This document shows positions 26,201-37,400 of a stretch of 64,000 nt of DNA, piece after piece. Origin of the DNA: Eleginops maclovinus (lineage: Eukaryota > Chordata > Actinopteri > Perciformes > Eleginopidae); assembly GCF_036324505.1 (NCBI RefSeq), contig NC_086352.1, positions 19,527,637 to 19,591,636 on the forward strand, in the 5' to 3' direction. Under the pieces are notes generated by a model. That model was given only the letters and a program-made list of their open reading frames with translations. It was not told the origin of the DNA and made no database searches. Each line of letters opens with the position of its first letter. Positions within the stretch are counted from its first letter, which is position 1. A program made the translations under genes and the position numbers.

Positions 26201-27957
26201 CCACGAGAAGTTTATCAATATTTGCAACAGACGATAGCATGTCAGATAAGCTACTCCTTTTGGGTCCTACAAAAGAATGTTTGGGAAGTAGAGAAAAATA
26301 GAGATGCAGGTAGACAAGCTCAGTCTTATGTTCCCTACTAAGTTAATGGAAATTATGGGTTACATCATGTTTCAAACTTACGCAATCTGGTTGCATGTCT
26401 TGAAACCATTGTGCTCTGGAAAGAAGACATGAACAAAACTAACATTTGAGAATTGAGTTTTCATTTTAATTTGGCTTCTTGTACACTGTGAACATTATTT
26501 CTTACCTTTGTGTTTGAGGCAGACAACTCATCTTAAAAACAAGAATGACACTTGTAAAAGACAGCCTATTGCACTTTTTTTTAAAACTGTAATAAAGCTT
26601 CATTCAGTTGATATGTAAGAAAAGTAAGGCAAGGAAAGACAAGTAAAGGAAAAGGTAAGGAAGGACGGAGTTAAAGCAGTGATAGGGAGGCTGTTGTTGC
26701 ATACTGTGCGTGCAGAGAAATCCTCGTCTGTGGTTGCAGTCGGGTGATAAGATGAGCTGAAAAGGATCGAACTTTATGTAGGTACAGTTTTCCTTTGAAA
26801 CTTCAGCGTTTCCTGTTTTGGAAAAAAGTTGGGTGTACATAATCACACACAGAGGAAAACCCTTGGCAAAGCTGAATTTTTGGGACATTGCTAAGAGAAA
26901 CGATTGTGTGATCCTAAACCGAGAGAAGAAAATCCGATTGGTCTGAACCTTTTGACTAAACAAAAGTTAAATATCTATTAAATCCAGAGTGCAGAGTGGG
27001 TCTTAAATTTCTTGTTTTTTATAACCAACAATCAAAAACACATTACTTTTAATTACAGGTTACGCTTGACAAATACCTCAATATATTAATGTAAAATACA
27101 TATTAATTAACTTTCCAAATTTTGTCCATCAATTTTCTGCTGATAGACATTTTAGACTGTGATCTTTATCACTAAAAATATTTGCTCTTTCAGGATACAA
27201 TTATGTAACATAATAATGAATGAGAACTAATAAGAAAGTGAGGTTAACATATTACTTGTCCAGACGGCTTTAAAGGATATAAAAAATACATAGGCCTAAT
27301 TAAAAAAACAATGTGCCGCCAACATCTTGAAATATTTTGTCACGCTTTGTGCCTTCATTAAAGTATTTCAAAAGTCTTACATTAAGGGTTCATTTATTAT
27401 GTCAATACATTTTGCTCATATGTGCGCTTTTTGTCATTAAAAATGTTGAGTTACATTTTAGACACATGGCCTTTGATAATTAATACAATATTTAACTATC
27501 AAACACTTTGCATGTAACCTGTGACAGGAGATCTCAAACAGACATGAGCGAAAAACACTATGAACTATTTAAAAAAAAAAATACACCAACAAAAGAAATG
27601 CAGCGTGTGTGGACGTTACTCACTTAAGGTGGGTTCCTGGTGCTGACCTTGGACCCCCTCCCCCAGCCACCAGGTGAAGTTGCTGATGTTTCCCTCTCTG
27701 GTGATGTTCTTCAGGAACATTTTGATTGGGATGTTCATCACCTTTAAGAGATCCCCTCCTCGGATTGCACAGCTGCTCCTGGCTTGGGACCAGGTTTCAG
27801 ATCCCCTAACAAACTCAAAACAGACATTTCTGAAAACAAATTGACATTGCGCAGGGAGGTCGTTGCCTGTAAAGGCAGAGGCATCAGAGTTTTCTGGTAA
27901 ACATAAAAATCCAACTGAAAGACAAAAAAAGACAGATGTTTGCAGTAAGGAGCCCAT
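16749..27957 (-). CDS. pkd1l3: Polycystin-1-like protein (PKD1L3-like): C-type lectin, GAIN/GPS, PLAT and about five TM segments, no channel domain
   Basis: Twenty-three exons join in one frame (1119 aa): 27957-27624, 26890-26705, 26531-26506, 26415-26382, 26266-26202, 26082-26020, 25903-25745, 25660-25548, 25410-25287, 25199-25074, 24727-24508, 24265-24084, 23956-23726, 23383-23282, 21187-21009, 20387-20241, 20157-19955, 19026-18839, 18566-18434, 18130-17935, 17817-17601, 17504-17420, 16795-16749. Order: signal peptide ([15 protein letters not shown]), C-type lectin (about 37-172, ending [11 protein letters not shown]), GAIN region, GPS ([11 protein letters not shown] to [14 protein letters not shown] cleavage near residue 561), TM1, PLAT (about 622-750), then hydrophobic segments to residue 1090. 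In mammals PKD1L3 (about 1730 aa) pairs with PKD2L1 in taste cells. Here the protein stops after YSGRPTL, before the TM6-TM11 channel. The gene symbol rests on synteny; pkd1l2 is the alternative. The last exon and the exon 20-21 join are the least certain. Confidence 0.8.
18307..18391 (+). repeat. Short copy of the mphosph10-intron repeat
   Basis: AGGGGTTCTGTTATGCTAAC and the following bases, including TTGTTTACATGCTTTAATG, align by eye with 4380-4465 (CCCCTATAATGC ... ATGTTTTCATGCTTCAATG). It lies in an intron of the pkd1l3-like gene and is a diverged end fragment of the same family. Confidence 0.5.
21547..21586. repeat. (TA)n microsatellite, left of the Tc1 element
   Basis: Alternating TA with a few interruptions (TATATATATACTGTATATATA). 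It continues on the other side of the element at 23191-23239, which marks the empty site as one TA repeat. Confidence 0.85.
21587..23190 (-). mobile_element. Near-complete Tc1/mariner DNA transposon, 1604 bp
   Basis: Terminal inverted repeats of about 165-170 bp start CAGTGGGGCAAAAAAGTATT at 21587 and end with the complement at 23190, with a TA on each side as expected for Tc1/mariner target duplication. It sits between two (TA)n runs (21547-21586 and 23191-23239), so it landed in a TA microsatellite. The host is the intron that splits the PLAT domain of the pkd1l3-like gene, and the transposase is in the same orientation as that gene. The TIR arms still match closely, so the insertion is fairly young. 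Confidence 0.93.
21817..22824 (-). pseudogene. Tc1-type transposase, inactivated near its start
   Basis: A 302-codon open stretch (22725-21817) holds a Tc1 transposase: the second part of the paired HTH DNA-binding region, then the DDE catalytic core with [21 protein letters not shown] and [14 protein letters not shown], so all three acidic residues are kept. The usual start is lost: the expected ATG reads ATA at 22824-22822, and codon 14 is TAA (22785-22783) where lysine is usual. The remaining frame has no ATG at its beginning, only GTG. The copy should therefore make no full-length enzyme, although its ends could still be mobilised by an active relative. Confidence 0.9.
23191..23239. repeat. 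(TA)n microsatellite, right of the Tc1 element
   Basis: About 49 bases of alternating TA directly after the right transposon end; the partner of 21547-21586. Confidence 0.85.
23495..23605 (+). repeat. Teleost dispersed repeat (CACTACATTTATTT type)
   Basis: Contains TTATGCCACTTTATACTTTT and TTCACTGCACTACATTTATT, phrases of a very common teleost dispersed repeat. Related fragments occur at 28880-29000 and 60775-61110. Intronic in the pkd1l3-like gene. Confidence 0.5.
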
Positions 27958-28499
27958 AGTTATTATAATGTACAGAGCTAAATCATGCTGAAGGAGCTGT
28001 GGATGGAACTGAGCAAGATCCCTTCCGTCTTTCACATGGAAATGAGAGAGCTTTCTCCAGAAAAACCCTGCATATGTTCTCAATATATTAGGAAAATCAC
28101 CAAAGACACTCAAACAAGATGCAAAGTGAAGTTTGCGATACCTGAGGTCACAATCTGAACCTCCCATTCTGACATAGGGCTCATTTAACTTTTGATTTGC
28201 TCTTCACATGAAAAACATACTGTAAATTATTATCAAATGTAATGTAATGATAATTTCTTAAAAAGAAAAGTATTTTTTCTTACATGAAATCACCTTTACA
28301 ACTGAAAAAGCACCTCACTCCATGAAAAGCACCTACACTTGACCAACATCTCTGCCCCGCTTTTCACACACTCCACTCATTGGTGGAAATACTACTGACG
28401 GAAATATCGCGAGAGTATGTGAAGGACGCTGAAACCGCGTGTGTTTGTGTAACATGTTAAGAAATGCATTCCCTTTAATGCAATGACAGAACTGCGTCC
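27958..28499. promoter_or_regulatory. Divergent promoter region between the pkd1l3-like gene and dhodh
   Basis: The two start codons (27957 minus, 28500 plus) are 542 bases apart and point away from each other. No TATA box is obvious for dhodh. The minus frame stays open upstream of the pkd1l3-like ATG, but the chosen ATG directly precedes a signal peptide. Shared regulation is possible but not shown. Confidence 0.45.
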
Positions 28500-31400
28500 A
28501 TGGCGGGACATATGAAGGTAATTCCACAGACGATCTATCATCGGACATTTTGTAGGATAATCAGATAATTGGAAACGTCTTAACGAAACTTGATGTGACA
28601 GTTTCCTGTTGCTCGCTCGGTTGCTCCGCCTAAATGTAACGTTAACCAGGACACACTTCAAGTTAGCTTGGATTTTTTTGCATACTGAAACACATGCTGT
28701 GGGGGTGTTTTGCCCTTTGAAAACGACGTGGACGGTCATTGTAAGTCAGTGTAGAAAACTGCATAAAGACAGATGTTCAGGGTTATGATTTTACGACTAA
28801 GCAACTCTTACTGAGACTAAAGTCATAGCCCCTTCAAATTGTAGCCAACCCCTTAGATCTGATTACAATATATCAACATAGGCGGATGTAAGTACATTCA
28901 CTTAAGTACTGTACTTATTATACTTACTATACATTTGGGCCACTCTAACCCATATTATTATTTAGTTGTATGCTACTTTATGAGCTACAGAATATAGACA
29001 CATGGAAGTCATGGAAGATTTATAAAGAAATTCAATTTAATGTTCAATCAAAGACACATATCTATTTTCTTTAAAATGTTAATTTAAAATGGTTGTTAAC
29101 TGATGGGTTCTACTCAAGTGTAGTACTACAATTCAGCATTGATTTGTAAATATTAAATCACATGACATGGTACTTAGACTGGTAGAGTAACTGCTACCTT
29201 TGTGTTACAATTTCCATATATATTTTAGTGGCTTATGTAAGTATTGCCTAGGTAACAAGCGTTAATTGGCAGCTATGCATGAAGAAGCATTCTGTTAGTG
29301 AGCCTCTGGTTAACTCGCCAAGTAACATAACCAGTGTCAAGTAGTCTTTAAAGCAGCCATAAAGAACACAAGAGCTGGACATCTCCTAAAGTATTTGTCA
29401 GAGATAAAAAACAAAGCTAATACTAAGTGAATATTACATATACATTTGCCATGTGGCCAGAAACACAACCCCAAATGCATGATTATGTTAATTTGTAACG
29501 GTTGGATGGACAGATAAGCAAAGTTTACTATATCAAATAAATTGGTAATGATATGTCAACATTGTGTCTACAACTCCAATAGACAAAACACTGTTCACAA
29601 CACAGGGTATTGTGGAAGCTGTGTCACTGCAAACATGTTTTCATTAAACTATTAGCAGCGTATCCACAGTAATTAGAGTCTGAGAGGATTCCTTTTGAAG
29701 GCACAGTCTTATGTTTTAATTTTTGATGCTCTTCTCAACAGAAGCAGTTTAAGGACGCAGTGAAGATCATCAGCTCGGGTAGCATTCTGTTTGCCTCCTA
29801 CCTCACTGCAGTGGGAGATGAGCGTTTCTATGCCAATCAGCTGATGCCCCTGCTGCAAAAGTGTGTGGGGGCAGAGACGGCGCATGTGTTGGCAGTGAAG
29901 TTGATCGGTCTTGGGCTGGTTCCTCTGAACCGCTACCAGGACCCTGCATCATTGGTAAACATATAACCTTATTTTCTGTTTGCATTATTGTCCATTGATC
30001 CAAGAAACTGTTATACTTATTTCCGTTTGTTTTTATGTATCTTCAGGAAGTGAAAGTCCTGGGTTTAAAGTTCAAAAACCCAATTGGGATTGCGGCGGGC
30101 TTCGATAAGCACGGAGAGGCCGTCGATGGGTTGTACAAGGTCGGATTTGGCTTTGTCGAAGTGGGCACAATCACTCCCAAACCTCAGGAGGGTAACCCAA
30201 AACCACGCGTGTTTCGACTAACTACAGACCAGGCAATAATTAACAGGTATGTTTTCTAAATGCTAAGGGCCAAAGGGATCGCCATTATGAGGGTATGTTC
30301 ATCTGAATAATTAATAAACAAACAAAGATAATTACATATAGGGCAATATGCTTGAAGTTAATGTTGCTAGATTTATCAGATATTTTGACCAAATCAATTT
30401 ATTAGGCGCTACATAGAATTTGCGTTATGCCATTGGTGGATCATGTAGATGCTAATTTTTATGTTGCCATGTTTTATTGTAGAAATTCAATATTTAGGAT
30501 GATGCGCTTATTTAGTCTAAAGTATGAAGTCCTGAAAAATCATTCAGAATCAGAACAGGGACAGTCGCTGGTACCGACACAACCACTAGATCTGACAGTG
30601 TCGAAGCAACATCAAACCAGAACTGTGTTACCGGTGGACAATCCCACATCATATGTAGGAATGTTCCTGGAGACTTTAAAGTACAAAAGGAGCACAAGGG
30701 AGAGTGTCAGTTTCATGTAGAAAAGTTTGCGAGGGGTTAAATAAGTTCTATGTATGAAATGGAACCTAGGGCGGTGTCATTGTATAAGTCTTTAAGGTAA
30801 TGGATGCCACTTTTGCTCCAGTGTGATGAAGAGATAGGTCTCCCTCCAATCAGTAGCCCTTTGTTGTTAAACAGAGGGGAAAGAGTATGCCATTTACAGG
30901 ATATCTTACATTCCTTTTCTACCAAGCGCCACGTTCGAATCACATTTGAAACTAAGGGACCAAAGCGTAACATGGTTTGCTGGTCAGAAACATTAGAAAA
31001 CACGACATCTCCCAAACTCCATGGTCGTACCATTTTTTCTTCCAACTTGCGCCAAGATACTGGGGTGTCAGGATCACACCACGTAACAATAGGGCGGAGC
31101 ACAAATGACCAAAAGTAATACTTCAAATTAGGTACAGCTAAACCACCATCCCCTCTACTCCTCTGCAAGGTGGAAAGTTTCAGTCTAGGACGTATTTTGT
31201 TCCAGATAAATTGGGAAACGTCAGAGTGGAGTTTCTTCCAATAATTTGTGGGAGGGCAAAGTGGAATCATTGAGCTAATAAAATTAATTCTAGGTAAGAT
31301 ATTCATCTTAACAATAGCGGTCCAGGCCTGTAGAGAGGCAGGTAGGATAGCCCACCTATCCATATCATTCTTCAGGGTTTTATGCATTTCCAAAAAGTTA

Positions 31401-34400
31401 TGAGTTGTAATGCAATGCAAAGAAGGGAAAATCTTAATTCCAAGATATTGAAAGTGCTGGACAACAGGGACATCAGCGGGGAAAGGCAGTGTTTTCGCTG
31501 AGTCATTAAGAGGCAAAAGAGCAGATTTGGACCAGTTGATCTTAAATCCAGAGTGAGAGCCAAACTCCTCACAAATTGATAATAAATTTGGTATTGACTG
31601 AATAGGATTTTCCATAAAGACTAAGACATCGTCTGCAAAAAGAGCTACTTTATGTTTCGTTTGAAGAATCGAAATGGGGTTTATGGAGGTAGACTGTCGT
31701 ATCATTTGAGCCAGGGGTTCGAGCGAAAGGGCAAAGAGTGAAGGGCTCAAACGGCAGCCCTGTCGTGATGACCTAGTCACAGGGAATGGAACGGAAAACA
31801 ACTGCCCAGTTAGAACTTGTGCAGTGGGGTTAGAGTACAAGACCTGAATCATATGGACAAACCCTTTCCCAAACCCCATAGTTTCCAGTACAGACCACAA
31901 AAAGGACCACTCCAGCCTATCAAAGGCCTTCATGGCATCAAGCGACAGCACAGCTTGTGGGACTTTTGCATCTTTTGCAGTATCAATTATGTGAAGAAGT
32001 CGCCTAACATTGTCAGAGGCAAGTCTGGACTTGATAAATCCCGTCTGATCACAATGAACTAAAAATGGCATAAACTTTTCAATACGCCGCGCAATTAGCT
32101 TTGCGTAGATTTTGAGGTCCGCATTTAACAAACTCAGGGGTCTGTAACTAGCACAGTCTGTGGGGTTTTTGTCTTTCTTTAGGGGCAAATATATAGGGCT
32201 GTATTGACATCTCTTGACGCTTTGATCATGTCTAGAAGTAAAGGGCCTAATTTCTCCCAGAACAACCGATAAGACTCTGGAATTTCTATTATTTTCACCC
32301 ACAATATTCAGTTGAGTGACACCCTACTTTTTTGTAGAATGTCACAGATTTATTTTAGTTGTATAACATAGGGTAATTCACTGTACTGTTCTTTTATATA
32401 TCCCTCAGTATGCTCAGAGAGATGATGATGCCTACATGTTGCTATTGAAGTGTTCACATTGATACAGCTGTGAATAGGAGTTCATGGGTTTACCACTTTT
32501 CCTTTTCAAATGTAATTAGCAACACTGACTTTAATAAGCTCAATTAAGCAAATCTCTATGTGACAGCTCTTTCCTGCATTTGTTTTTATTCCTGTCATTT
32601 ATACACGCTAACATTGGAAATGTATATTCATGAGTTATTGCATCACACAATTCACCACTGAATTCAAGCTTTGCTCATGGATTTTGAAAAATCTGATCTA
32701 AATGATTCCGTATTTAACATACATTTCTTATGTGATGGTGAGAGTATAAAGTTCACCTGATTGAATTCCTTTGAAAGGATGACCTTGTTACATATAATTT
32801 ATACAGCTGTACAATATTGACACAATATACTCTTGGGAGAGTGCCTTCACTCTTGTGTGCACATGTAATGCAAAGACAAATATAATAATCCCTCAGACAA
32901 ATTACAATACACCATTCATATACACTGCCCGGCCACAAAAAAGGTCACACTCTAATATTCGTTGGACCGCCTTTAGCTTTGATTACGGCAAGCATTCGTT
33001 GTGGCATCGTTTCCACAAGCTTCTGCAATGTCACAACATTTATTCTTTGCACATCCCAAAGATTCTCAATCGGGTTCAGGTCTGGACTCTGTGGTGGCAA
33101 ATCCACGTGTGAAAAGGATGTCTCATGCTCCCTGAACCACTCTTTCACAATTTGAGCCCCGATGGATCCTGGCATGGTCATCTTGGAACATGCCCGTGCC
33201 ATCAGGGAAGAAAAAATCCATTGATGGAATAACCTGGTCATTCAGTATATTCAGGTAGTCAGCTGACCTCTTTCTTTGGGCACGTTGCTGAACCTAGACC
33301 AGACCAACTGCAGCAGACACAGATCATAGCACTGCCCCCACAGGCTTGTGACCTTTTTTTAGGCCGGGCAGTGTGCGTATCATGCAGATACCAACAAATC
33401 AGGGCAAACCTTCCTGGAAGTTTCTCCATATAATTATGTGCATGTTGTGAAACAAGTTTGTATCTTATAACACAATGAGAAATAATTTTACACACCCTTT
33501 GGTTATTATTATTTGTGATGAAAAATAACTTATTATTGATATCTGTAAGGTGATATTTGAGTAGTTTTTAATGTGTGCTGTATGTGTGTGCTTCTCACCA
33601 GGTATGGATTCAACAGCTGTGGTTTGGCAGAAGCGCAACAGAGGCTCAAGGCCAGAGGCGACACACAGCAACAGCAAAGTAAAGGTCAGCAAGCTCTTTA
33701 GTCTTTAAATGTGTGATTTGCCATCAGTTTTATTACTACAACCTGGTGAAATCTGTCCTGTTCTATTTTTGGTGTTCATTTATATTTTAACTTTTCACGT
33801 TACAAATGAAGCCATATACTAAATCGGGTATAATCAAATACACTATTTTCTCCTATTTGAATGATATACCTATTGATAATTTGTCTGCGGATGCAGCCTT
33901 TGTTTGTGATTGCCTCAACCTTCCTGTGTGTTTGCATATGTGGGTGTGTCTGTGTTTATAGCTGGCTTTCCCCTTGGCATCAACCTGGGGAAAAACAAGG
34001 TGTCGCGTGACGCAGGAGCAGATTACTTGGAGGGGGTGAGGGTGCTGGGCCCGCTGGCTGACTACCTGGTGGTCAACGTCAGCAGTCCTAATACGCCGGG
34101 TCTCAGGGATCTACAGGGGAAGGAAGAGCTCCGCCAACTTCTACAAACGGTGGGACTGTCCAAATGTTTACTTACTTGCTGGGTTTTAATCCTGCACTGA
34201 CAAAAATATAAATTACATTTTATCAGCTGAGCCTTTCCCCTCGAAAAAATAAAGTTATCATCTTATCAAATGGCTTTTACTAATCAACAATCATCACCAA
34301 ACTAATTATTTTTAGCAGTAAACACAACATTAACAATATCATCTTTTAAGCAGCAAAACTAGTTTGCAAAAAATCATGGAGTTAAACTAGTCCAACTAGC

Positions 34401-37400
34401 CTTTGCCCCTCATAAAATAAGACAAATCTCTACAAAGAAATACTCAATACAGGGAACATATGAATACAACTTGGACTTGTTTTTTGTTTTATCTGATCAG
34501 CTTATACCATATGATGTATGATGGTTTAAAGAGTAACTTAACACTTCATTCGTATTTTTGTATTTTCCAATGGGCAAACTAAAAAGCGTTGGGTTTCAAA
34601 ATATGATAAGAACAGCTTTTTGAACAGGATTCATATTCATTAATTCAACCCTATCGTGGTCAGGGTTTGGAAGCAATGTTTAGAATTTTTAATTGGGGGT
34701 GTTTAAGCTTACATGTAAAGTTGTTCATAAGGAAACTATTTGGTATATTTGTTGTTTAGACCATCCTACATCAATTCTTATACTGATTTTTTAAGGCTTT
34801 CAGCACAGTTCACAATGTTTCTTGTTTTCTACACTAGCTTTCAGCCCTGTTACCTGATATACTCACATTCTCATACGTTCTGCTCAGGTGTTGAAGCAGC
34901 GCGATGCCCTGCAGGGAGAACATAAACCCCCGGTCCTGGTGAAGATCGCTCCTGACCTCACTGCCCAGGACAAACAAGACATTGCTGATGTTGTCACTGA
35001 GGTTTGACACTTATGAATGATTGATTTATTTTATTTGTAAAAAAAACTCATATGAAGTCGCTACACATATTAGGAATCATATATAAAAATTATACCCGGA
35101 ACAATACTTTAAACTTTGCATGTACTTCCATGAAATAACATCCTGAATAGGTGGTTTAATAAAAACATGTCTTTCTGAGATGACAGTACTGACAACGTGA
35201 GTTAACTACTGTAAATCACATGCTCTTATGCAAACCGCACCCACCCTACGCCAGGTTGCAGTCACCTTCTGTTTTAAATGGAAGCTTGTTTTCTGGGAAA
35301 TTAGATGTTTTATTAATTAAATCTGCCCATTAGCTGTAGAAATGGTTATACACTTTATTTGAACTGCCTCTTTCAAAGCAAAGTTACACAGTGCTCAGCA
35401 AGCTGAATACATTTAAATATTTCAAAATGCAAAACATAAGCAAATAAAGTGCAGAAAATCAAATTGAATAAATTAATTGAAATTAATTGAAATAATATTC
35501 ATATATACACTGCCCGGCCCCAAAAAAAAGTCACACACTCTAATCTTCGTTGGACCGCCTTTAGCTTTGATTACGGCACGCATTTGCTGTGGCAACAAGC
35601 TTCTGCAATGTCACAACATTTATTTCTGTCTTGCATTCATTTTTGGCCAATATCTTGTATTGATGACGGGAGATTCGGACCACTGCGCTAAGTCTTCTCC
35701 AGCACATCCCAAAGATTCTCAATCGGGTTCAGGTCTGGACTCTGTGGTGGCAAATCCATGTGTGAAAATGATGTCTCATGATCCCTGAACCACTCTTTCA
35801 CAATTTGAGCCCGATGGATCCTGGCATTGTCATCTTGGAACATGCCCGTGCCATCAAGGAAGAAAAAATCCATTGATGGAATAACCTGGTCCTTCAGTAT
35901 ATTCAGGTAGTCAGCTGACCTCTTTCTTTGGGCACATAACGTTGCTGAACCTAGACCAGACCAACTGCAGCAGCCCCAGATCATAGCACTGCCTCCACAG
36001 GCTTGTGACCTTTTTTTTAGGCTGGGCTGTGTATATATATATATATACACAGTCACGGAAAAAGTTAAGAGATCACTTCAGCATTATCATTTTCTCTTGT
36101 TTTATTATTTATAGGTATGTCTTATAGTTAAATTATTATTATTATTTTTATCGTATTCCATGAACTACTGACAAATTTTCTCTGCGCTGGAATTCAACAA
36201 ATACTGGAATGGCTGCCATAGATGTAGAGATAAAGATTTAAGAAAACATGTTTTTAAGTAGAGCATTTTAGCAGATGCTCAGCTAAACTTGTTTCACTGC
36301 GACCAGGGACATTTATTTAATATATTTTTCATTTTGCACAACAATCTTATGATAAATAATATCCTATACTTGCTTAACTGCAGCATCACTAGAACACATG
36401 TTTACATTTAAAAGCATACCGCTGCTTTCTGCTTTCTTAGTGAGTGGGGTGTTTTTTGTGCTCATTTGAAAAGCCTTAATGCAACAAATATGGAGGGAAC
36501 AGAAAGCTACATTTGAGCTGCTCTCTCTTGTTGTCTCAGTTAATTTCACATTAATGGTCTTTCTCCTAATTGCCTGCATACACACATACTGTATGTTACT
36601 CACTTCCTGTTGTTCCCTTTTTTGTTTTTTTTCTCCTCTGTATGCAGCTTGGAGTAGATGGTTTAATGGTGTCTAACACTACAGTGTCCAGACCGGAGAC
36701 GCTTCAGGACTCACACAAGTCGGAGACGGGTGGGCTGAGTGGCCACCCTCTCAAAGACCTCTCTACCACCACAGTGAGAGAGATGTACCACCTCACTAAA
36801 GGTGTGTTTCTTACACGCCAACATTTTCTGTATATATGTATTTGTAGATTTAGCTAAATCACCTCAGTATGGCGAGTGCAAATAAAATACACTTTTTTTT
36901 CCTCCTCCTTTTGTAGGTAAAGTACTAATTATTGGAATCGGTGGTGTGGCCAGTGGGCAGGATGCTATGGATAAGATCCGTGCTGGTGCATCACTGGTTC
37001 AGCTTTACACAGCTTTGACCTACCAGGGTCCGCCTGTAGTTACGAAGATAAAAAGGGAATTGGAGCATCTTCTGAAGTGAGTGAATGAAATGGTATTTCT
37101 TTCATGAATTCTGGGGAAATCATTTAATAATAGTTTAAGCTTTTGAGAGTGGTTCCTTTAAATATTCAAACGGTTATTCTGGGGTATTACAGCATTGGTC
37201 TTATTGAAGTGGACAGGGCCACAAATACAAGCAATCAGACAACTTGACAAACCACTAGGTTGTCCAAAATAATTGTATAAAGTGAAAAGGAATGGTAATA
37301 TTAATTATACCAGAATGTTCCTGTTAGAAAAAGTCATTACACTTCAAAAAATGATTTCTTGGTTCAACTTCAAGCTATTGTAGATGTAGTTCAGTCAAAC

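Noticed and set aside
28392..28739. 115-codon minus-strand frame opposite dhodh exon 1
   Set aside because: No domain, no splice context, and overlaps the dhodh 5' region; chance frame.
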